From Pseudomonadota bacterium (lineage in GTDB: Bacteria > Pseudomonadota > Alphaproteobacteria > Azospirillales > Azospirillaceae): 8,957 bases of DNA. The notes below the pieces were generated by a model. The model did no database searches. It was not told the origin of the DNA and saw only the letters and a list, made by a program, of their open reading frames with translations. The stretch is from positions 1-8,957 of the forward strand of contig JAEZHQ010000625.1 in NCBI GenBank assembly GCA_023416455.1, read 5' to 3'. Of this stretch, positions 4,784 to 8,957 are shown one piece after another. Numbering within the stretch: the stretch's first letter is position 1; the number at the start of each line of letters is the position of its first letter. The translations under genes were made by a program, and so were the position numbers.

Positions 4784-5923
4784 GTGAGGGGACGGGAAGA
4801 GGGAGGCGTCGGCGCCTGGTTCCGGAGCTTCCTGCCGCCGCCGCCGGGTATCGGCTGGGTGGAGGGCGGACGCGCCTGCTTCGGCGCCCTGGTCGGCATC
4901 CTGGCGACCAGCCTGGCCTGCCGGGCGATCATGGGGCTGTCGGGCGACCTTCCGTGGCTGGTCGCGCCGATGGGGGCGTCCGCCCTCCTCCTCTTCGCCG
5001 CGCCGGCCAGTCCCCTGGCGCAGCCTTGGCCGGTCCTGGGCGGGAGCGTCCTCTCGACCCTGGTCGGCGTCACCTGCGCGCGATGGATCGGCGACCCCGG
5101 GCTGGCCGCGGCGGTGGCTCTGCCCGCCGCGATCGTCGTGATGCTGGCCTTGCGCTGCCTGCACCCGCCGGGCGGCGGCGTGGCCCTGAGCGCCGTCCTC
5201 GGCGGCCCGGCCATCCAGGGCGAGGGCTACCAGTTCGCGCTCAGCCCGGTCGGGCTGAACGCTTTGATCCTGCTGGCGGTCGCCCTCGCCTTCAACAACG
5301 CGACCCGGCGGCGCTATCCCCATCCGGTGCGGGCGGAACGCTGGAACATCCACCGCACGGCCGACCCGCCGCCCGGCGACCGGCTGGGCTTCACGCCCGC
5401 CGACCTGGACGCGGTGCTGAAGGAGTACAATCCGTTCATCGACGTCAGCCGGTTCGACCTGGACGCGCTGTTCCGTCAGGCGGAGCTGAGGGCCCGCCAC
5501 CGGCGCTTCGGCACCGTCCTGTGCGCCGACATCATGTCGCGCGACGTGGTCGGCGTGGCGCCCTCGGCCACGGTGCCGGAGATCTGGGCCCGGATGCGCG
5601 CGCATCGCATCAAGGCCGTGCCGGTGCTCGATCCGGACGGCCGGCTCGTCGGGATCGTGACCCAGACCGACCTCATGGAGCAGGCGGGCTGGGGGGCGGC
5701 CTGGATCGACGGGCACCGCTGCGCCGGCGACCTCATGACACGGGCGGTGCGGACGGTCGCCGGGAGCACCCCGATCGTCGAGCTGGTCTCCCTCATGTCC
5801 GACGGCGGACTGCACCACGTTCCGGTGGTGGACGAGGATGGCCGTCTGGCCGGCATCGTCACGCAGTCCGATCTGGTGGTCGGGCTCTACCGCGGGCGCC
5901 TGGCCGAGCGGATGGCGGCGTGA
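4784..5923 (+). CDS. HPP-family integral membrane protein with C-terminal CBS-domain pair
   Basis: A 379-residue inner-membrane protein. Residues 30-175 form the HPP domain with about four or five hydrophobic segments, including WLVAPMGASALLLFAAPASP (58-77) and the signature LHPPGGGVAL (126-135, HPP at 127-129). A cytosolic linker (200-240) with FTPADLDAVLKEYNPFIDVS follows. Then come two CBS motifs, at about 247-300 (IMSRDVV, AVPVLDPDGRLVGIVTQTDL) and about 315-368 (LMTRAVR, HVPVVDEDGRLAGIVTQSDL). CBS pairs usually bind adenine nucleotides and regulate the attached domain. Some cyanobacterial and plastid HPP proteins have been linked to nitrite transport; extending that to this protein is inference. 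The start is GTG 4784, with a G-rich stretch about 8 nt upstream. A GTG at 4859 is in frame but would remove the conserved-looking proline-rich N-terminus. It lies 36 nt after the cytochrome c gene and is convergent with rarD. Confidence 0.92.
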   Translation: MRGREEGGVGAWFRSFLPPPPGIGWVEGGRACFGALVGILATSLACRAIMGLSGDLPWLVAPMGASALLLFAAPASPLAQPWPVLGGSVLSTLVGVTCARWIGDPGLAAAVALPAAIVVMLALRCLHPPGGGVALSAVLGGPAIQGEGYQFALSPVGLNALILLAVALAFNNATRRRYPHPVRAERWNIHRTADPPPGDRLGFTPADLDAVLKEYNPFIDVSRFDLDALFRQAELRARHRRFGTVLCADIMSRDVVGVAPSATVPEIWARMRAHRIKAVPVLDPDGRLVGIVTQTDLMEQAGWGAAWIDGHRCAGDLMTRAVRTVAGSTPIVELVSLMSDGGLHHVPVVDEDGRLAGIVTQSDLVVGLYRGRLAERMAA

Positions 5924-5974
5924 CGCGGCCGGGGCAAGGGCGTGGCGGCCCCGCCGGCGATGGAGGACACCTGA

Positions 5975-6016
5975 TATCAACGGCTTTTGATGGGTCACCA
6001 TCAAAAGCCGATGATA
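5975..6016. terminator. Long AT-rich inverted repeat between the HPP gene and rarD
   Basis: Arms 5975-5993 and 5998-6016 pair over 19 positions with one A/A mismatch (5980/6011), around a 4-nt loop (gtca). The inner 13 bp are perfect and include TTTT/AAAA blocks. The right arm ends exactly at the base before the rarD stop codon, and the left arm begins 51 nt after the HPP stop. Position and symmetry suit a bidirectional terminator for two convergent genes. It is conspicuously AT-richer than its surroundings and could instead be one copy of a dispersed palindromic repeat. Confidence 0.65.
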
Positions 6017-6994
6017 CTACGCCTCCATCTTCCGCACCGCGTCCGGCGCCCCATCCCGCTGCGCCGGGCCTCCGGCCGCGCGGGCGGCGCGGTGGGCGCT
6101 GACGGCGTCGGCGGAATAGAGCGCCAGGGCCAGCCAGATGCAGCCGAAGGCCAGGGCATGGCCCGCCGTGAAGGCTTCGCCGTAGACCAGCACGCCGAGA
6201 AGGAGCTGGCCGGTGGGGCCGATGTACTGCATCAGCCCGAGGGTGGACAGCTTCAGGCGCGATGCCGCCACCGTGAACAGCAGGAGCGGCACCGCCGTGA
6301 CCGGCCCGGCCATCACCAAAAGCAGGTCGGTGCCGGGTCCCTGCGCCCCGAAGGCGCCGGCGCCGCTGTGGACCAGCCACAGCAGGTAGAGCAGGGCGGC
6401 GGGCATCATCAGGGCGGTCTCCACCAGAAGCCCGACGACGGGGTCGATGGCCGCCTTCTTGCGCACCAGCGCGTAGAAGCCGAAGCTCAGGGCCAGCGCC
6501 AGGGCCAGCCACGGCACCGCACCATAGGACAGCACCAGGCTGCCCACGCCGGCGCCGGCCAGCAGCACCGCGCCGAGCTGGCGCCGCGACAGCCGCTCGT
6601 GGAGGAAGACCACCCCCAGGACCACATTGACGATGGGGTTGATGTAGTAGCCCAGGCTCGACTCGATCAGGCGGTCGTGGGTCATCGCCCAGGTGAACAG
6701 GCTCCAGTTCAAGGAGATCAGCAGCGTCGTCAGCAGCAGGGCGCCGAGCCGGCGGCGGCAGTCCAGCACGCGCCGGATGCCGGCCGTCCCCGTCGTGGCC
6801 AGCACCAGCGCGCCGACCAGCAGGACGGTCCACAGCACGCGGTGGGCGACGATCTCCACCGTCGCGACGCCGGTGAGCTGCTTGAAGTAGACCGGCGCCG
6901 CCAGGCCCCAGATCAGGAAGGCGCCCAGCGCCGAGGCGAAGCCCAATGTGGCGGGGTCGCCCGCGGCCGGCGGCGCGGAGGGGGATGTCGTCAT
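6017..6994 (-). CDS. rarD: RarD-type EamA/DMT superfamily transporter
   Basis: A polytopic inner-membrane permease of 325 residues, about ten predicted transmembrane helices, in the drug/metabolite transporter superfamily. RarD of E. coli is known as a chloramphenicol-sensitivity protein, but its natural substrate is not settled. Family features visible are FLIWGLAAPVYFKQL (26-40), HRVLWTVLL (51-59), the highly conserved SLNWSLFTWAMTHDRLIESS (94-113), GYYINPIVNVVLGVVFLHER (115-134) and QYIGPTGQLLLGVLVYGE (256-273). The last 25 residues are a polar Ala/Arg-rich tail. The start is ATG 6994, preceded on the minus strand by AAGGGGGG. It stands alone: convergent with the HPP gene on one side and divergent from the histidine kinase on the other. 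Confidence 0.94.
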   Translation of the reverse strand: MTTSPSAPPAAGDPATLGFASALGAFLIWGLAAPVYFKQLTGVATVEIVAHRVLWTVLLVGALVLATTGTAGIRRVLDCRRRLGALLLTTLLISLNWSLFTWAMTHDRLIESSLGYYINPIVNVVLGVVFLHERLSRRQLGAVLLAGAGVGSLVLSYGAVPWLALALALSFGFYALVRKKAAIDPVVGLLVETALMMPAALLYLLWLVHSGAGAFGAQGPGTDLLLVMAGPVTAVPLLLFTVAASRLKLSTLGLMQYIGPTGQLLLGVLVYGEAFTAGHALAFGCIWLALALYSADAVSAHRAARAAGGPAQRDGAPDAVRKMEA

Positions 6995-7269
6995 GCGCCC
7001 CCCTTACCACACAACACAGCCGTAGCGCGAGGATCCTCTGCGCGGTCCGGCCCCCAGGGTGCAAGGGCGGCGGCCCGGCGGGGTGGCCTTTCGGCCATGG
7101 ACCCAAGGCGGGCCGCCCGACCAAGGTCGTGCCGGGGGGGCGGCCGCCGCACCCGAGTCTCATATGTCCTTAATATTAAACATGGTTTCTGGAACTGCCC
7201 GGTAATCGAGGTTATTTTTATGCACTGCCGGACGGGGCGCGAGCGACCGCCGGAACACAGGAACGGCGG
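6995..7269. promoter_or_regulatory. Divergent regulatory region between rarD and the histidine kinase
   Basis: A 275-nt gap without a convincing gene. On the rarD side is the 10-bp palindrome GAGGATCCTC (7029-7038) framed by GCGC on both sides, a possible operator or leader hairpin. The middle is very GC-rich with an 8-bp inverted repeat (ggccgccc 7111-7118 with 7138-7145). The kinase side (about 7155-7225) is sharply AT-richer, with the palindrome TTAATATTAA (7170-7179), a GGAAC (7191-7195) and a T-rich stretch before 7220. This island most likely holds the kinase promoter, but I cannot place hexamers with confidence. Confidence 0.55.
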
Positions 7270-8460
7270 GTGGGTGCGGTGGACGGCCGGAAGGCGATCG
7301 ACAGGACGACGGCGGAGCCGGCGCCACCGACGGTCCGGCATCTCCAGGCTGTGGCCGAGTTCGGCCGCTACGCCCTGGTGGAATCCGACCTGGACGCGCT
7401 GCTGAACGGGGCCTGTTCCCGGATCGCCCAGGGGCTGGGCGTGCCCTACGCCGCGGTGCTGGAGCATTGTGGGGAGGCGGACGACTTCCTGGTCCGCGCC
7501 GGTGCCGGCTGGGGCCCGGGGGTGGTCGGTTCCGCCCGCATCCCGGCCGACCGCCGCCACCCGCAGGGCCTTGCCCTGCGGACGGGCCGGCCGGTGGTCT
7601 GCGGCGACCTGGACACCGACCGCCGCTTCGCCCGGCCTCCCCTGTTGCAGGAATACGGGGTCGTCGCGCTGGCCAACGTACCGATCCTGCTGGACACCGG
7701 CGCGTTCGGGGTGGTCGAGGCGGTGACGCCCGAGCGCCGGCCCTTCTCGGAGGAGGAGGTCGGGTTCCTTCAGGGCGTCGCCACCCAGATCGCCGGGGCG
7801 CTCCACCGCCGGCGGACCGAACGGTCGCTCCGGGCCGCGCTGGCCGAGCGCGCGGTCCTGCGGCGCGAGCTTCAGCACCGGGTCAGGAACAATCTCTACG
7901 TGGTCACCAGCCTGCTGGGCCTCCAGGCCGGCCGCATCGGCGACCGCGCCGCCCGCGCCGCCCTGCTGGCGGCGCAGCACCGCGTGGAGGCCATGGGGCT
8001 CGCCTACGGCCTGCTTCAGGCGGCGCCGGACATCGCGCACATCGACGCCGGCGAGCATCTGGCGGCGCTCTGCCGCGCCCTGATCGGGCGGGACAAGGCG
8101 GGCGGCGTCACGCTTGCCCTCGACCTGGAGCCGGTGCGGATCACCCTGGAGGTGGGCGTCCCGCTCGGCCTCATCGTCAGCGAGCTGGTCTCCAACAGCC
8201 TGCGGCACGCCTTTCCCGACGGGGGCGGCACCATCGCCCTCCGGGTCGGCCGGGTCGGTGACTGGGTGGTCCTGGAGGTCGCCGACGACGGCCGGGGCAT
8301 GGCGGCGGCCGGCGGGACGCGGCCGCCGGCCCGGTCCGGCGGCCTCGGACTGACCCTGATCGAGGCCCTGGCCCTCCAGCTCCAGGGCGAACTGGCCTGG
8401 CCGGCGAGCGAGCGCGGCGTGCGTTGCCGGATAACCTTCGCGGTGCCCGATGAGTGGTAA
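7270..8460 (+). CDS. GAF-domain sensor histidine kinase, HisKA_2/HWE superfamily
   Basis: A cytosolic sensor kinase of 396 residues with no membrane segment or signal peptide. A GAF sensory domain spans about residues 35-178. The dimerisation/phosphoacceptor domain has ELQHRVRNNLYVVTSLLGLQ (200-219), with His203 the phosphorylated residue. An HATPase_c domain follows: N-box SELVSNSLRHAF (Asn309), G1 box DDGRGM (339-344) and G2 box GGLGLTLI (357-364). HisKA_2 and HWE kinases are abundant in alphaproteobacteria and often act in light, redox or general-stress signalling; the GAF ligand here cannot be read from sequence. The start is GTG 7270 with AGGA at 7259-7262, 7 nt upstream; GTG 7279 is an alternative with poorer spacing. 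Its 3' end overlaps the response regulator by 11 nt, so they are translationally coupled and almost certainly cognate. Confidence 0.95.
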   Translation: MGAVDGRKAIDRTTAEPAPPTVRHLQAVAEFGRYALVESDLDALLNGACSRIAQGLGVPYAAVLEHCGEADDFLVRAGAGWGPGVVGSARIPADRRHPQGLALRTGRPVVCGDLDTDRRFARPPLLQEYGVVALANVPILLDTGAFGVVEAVTPERRPFSEEEVGFLQGVATQIAGALHRRRTERSLRAALAERAVLRRELQHRVRNNLYVVTSLLGLQAGRIGDRAARAALLAAQHRVEAMGLAYGLLQAAPDIAHIDAGEHLAALCRALIGRDKAGGVTLALDLEPVRITLEVGVPLGLIVSELVSNSLRHAFPDGGGTIALRVGRVGDWVVLEVADDGRGMAAAGGTRPPARSGGLGLTLIEALALQLQGELAWPASERGVRCRITFAVPDEW

Positions 8461-8848
8461 GGCGGTTCCCGGATCCAAACGCATCCTCATCGTCGAAGAC
8501 GAGGCGCTGGTCGCCCTCTACACGCGCGAACTGCTGGAGGATGCCGGCTATCCGGTGACCGGCGTCGCCTCCACCGGCGCGGCGGCGCTGGCCATGGCCG
8601 CGGCCGAGCCGCCCGACCTGGCGCTGGTGGACATCCGCATCCCCGGCGGCATGGACGGCATCGCCGTCGCCGCCGAGCTGCGGACCCGCCACGGGACCGG
8701 GATCGTCTTCATTTCCGGGACCCTCGACGGGCCGACCCTGGAACGCACCCGCCCGCTCGCGCCGCACGCCTGCCTGCAAAAGCCGGTGCGGTCGGAGGAC
8801 CTGCTGGCCGTCGTGGCGCGGGCCGCGGGGATGACCCTGGCGGCCTGA
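8450..8848 (+). CDS. Single-domain response regulator, partner of the GAF histidine kinase
   Basis: A stand-alone receiver domain of 132 residues with no output domain. Key residues are Glu16 and Asp17 of the acidic pocket (ILIVEDEALVAL), Asp61 as phosphoacceptor (ALVDIRIPGG), Ser89 at the switch position (IVFISGTLD) and Lys111-Pro112 (CLQKPVRSEDLL). Such CheY-like proteins usually act by protein contact or as phosphate sinks in a relay. ATG 8450 lies inside the kinase gene, and the two reading frames overlap at 8450-8460, giving termination-reinitiation coupling. It lacks the sigma-like domain of PhyR, so it is not the general-stress anti-anti-sigma factor itself. The downstream target is not encoded in the window. 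Confidence 0.95.
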   Translation: MSGKAVPGSKRILIVEDEALVALYTRELLEDAGYPVTGVASTGAAALAMAAAEPPDLALVDIRIPGGMDGIAVAAELRTRHGTGIVFISGTLDGPTLERTRPLAPHACLQKPVRSEDLLAVVARAAGMTLAA

Positions 8849-8884
8849 TCCCGGCGCCTGATCCTGGCGGGGCCTTGCCCTGCT

Positions 8885-8897
8885 GGGGCATTGCCCC
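8885..8897. terminator. Small hairpin downstream of the response regulator
   Basis: GGGGC (8885-8889) and GCCCC (8893-8897) pair around ATT, 36 nt after the response regulator stop. The stem is short, and similar C/G blocks lie just upstream (ggggccttgccc). It could end the kinase/regulator transcript, and perhaps a convergent gene entering from the right edge. Confidence 0.3.
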
Positions 8898-8921
8898 TGG
8901 TGGTTGCCGGCCGATCGGGCG

Positions 8922-8957
8922 TCAGCCGCCTCCGGCGCTCCCGCCGCTGCTCCCGCC
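8922..8957 (-). CDS. Possible C-terminal tail of a Gly/Ser-rich protein (rest outside window)
   Basis: Read on the minus strand from the right edge, the frame gives GGSSGGSAGGG followed by TGA (complement of 8922-8924). A low-complexity Gly/Ser tail is a believable protein C-terminus, and a convergent gene would explain the small hairpin before it. Eleven codons are too few to identify a family, and GC-rich intergenic DNA could give the same pattern by chance. Confidence 0.25.
   Translation of the reverse strand, partial: GGSSGGSAGGG

Noticed and set aside
4097..6004. 635-codon open frame on the minus strand
   Set aside because: It lies opposite the cytochrome c and HPP-CBS genes, whose haem, HPP and CBS motifs are unmistakable. 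The predicted protein is Arg/His/Gly/Pro-rich low complexity, as expected from GC-rich antisense frames.
5987..7405. 472-codon open frame on the plus strand
   Set aside because: It is antisense to rarD, and its Gln/His/Arg-rich product has no domain. Only its last part from ATG 7220 is discussed separately as a leader-frame question.
6991..8490. 499-codon open frame on the minus strand
   Set aside because: It is antisense to the histidine kinase, which has intact H, N, G1 and G2 boxes.
8450..8848. PhyR-type general stress response regulator
   Set aside because: At 132 residues it is only a receiver domain, without the N-terminal sigma-like domain that defines PhyR.

Overview
The window is about 70% GC, has strong third-position GC bias and uses many GTG starts. 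Together with the ribosomal protein S4 sequence, this suggests an alphaproteobacterium of the Rhodospirillales/Azospirillum type. That placement is inferred from composition and protein style, not from a database search. There is no rRNA, tRNA, CRISPR array, insertion sequence or phage gene that I can see. The window looks like ordinary chromosome with several small regulatory modules.

Layout. (1) 3-461 (+): the 3' part of rpsD, followed by a strong hairpin terminator. (2) 759-1862 (-): an Old Yellow Enzyme of the NemA type. It is divergent from a TetR-family regulator at 2006-2692 (+). The 143-bp gap between them holds two copies of a 16-bp dyad, GTATGY-GCGT-RCATAC, centred 42 bp apart. One copy lies inside the -35/-10 spacer of the regulator's apparent promoter. 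This is a self-contained, probably electrophile-responsive repressor/reductase switch and is the clearest regulatory system here. (3) 2809-5923 (+): four co-directional genes. They encode a hemerythrin-like protein with two apparent metal-ligand substitutions, a LysR-type regulator, a secreted class I c-type cytochrome, and an HPP-family membrane protein fused to a CBS-domain pair. The last two are 36 nt apart and may be co-transcribed. Strong hairpins lie between several of these genes. (4) 6017-6994 (-): a RarD-type EamA transporter, convergent with the HPP gene. A 19-bp-arm inverted repeat separates the two stop codons. (5) 7270-8848 (+): a cytosolic GAF-HisKA_2-HATPase histidine kinase whose end overlaps a single-domain response regulator by 11 nt. 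This is a translationally coupled two-component pair behind an AT-rich leader. (6) 8922-8957 (-): possibly the last 11 codons of a Gly/Ser-rich protein.

No single new multi-gene system is evident. The items most worth following up are the twin-operator nemA/tetR switch, the degenerate hemerythrin site, the HPP-CBS/cytochrome c pair, and the long inverted repeat between the HPP gene and rarD.
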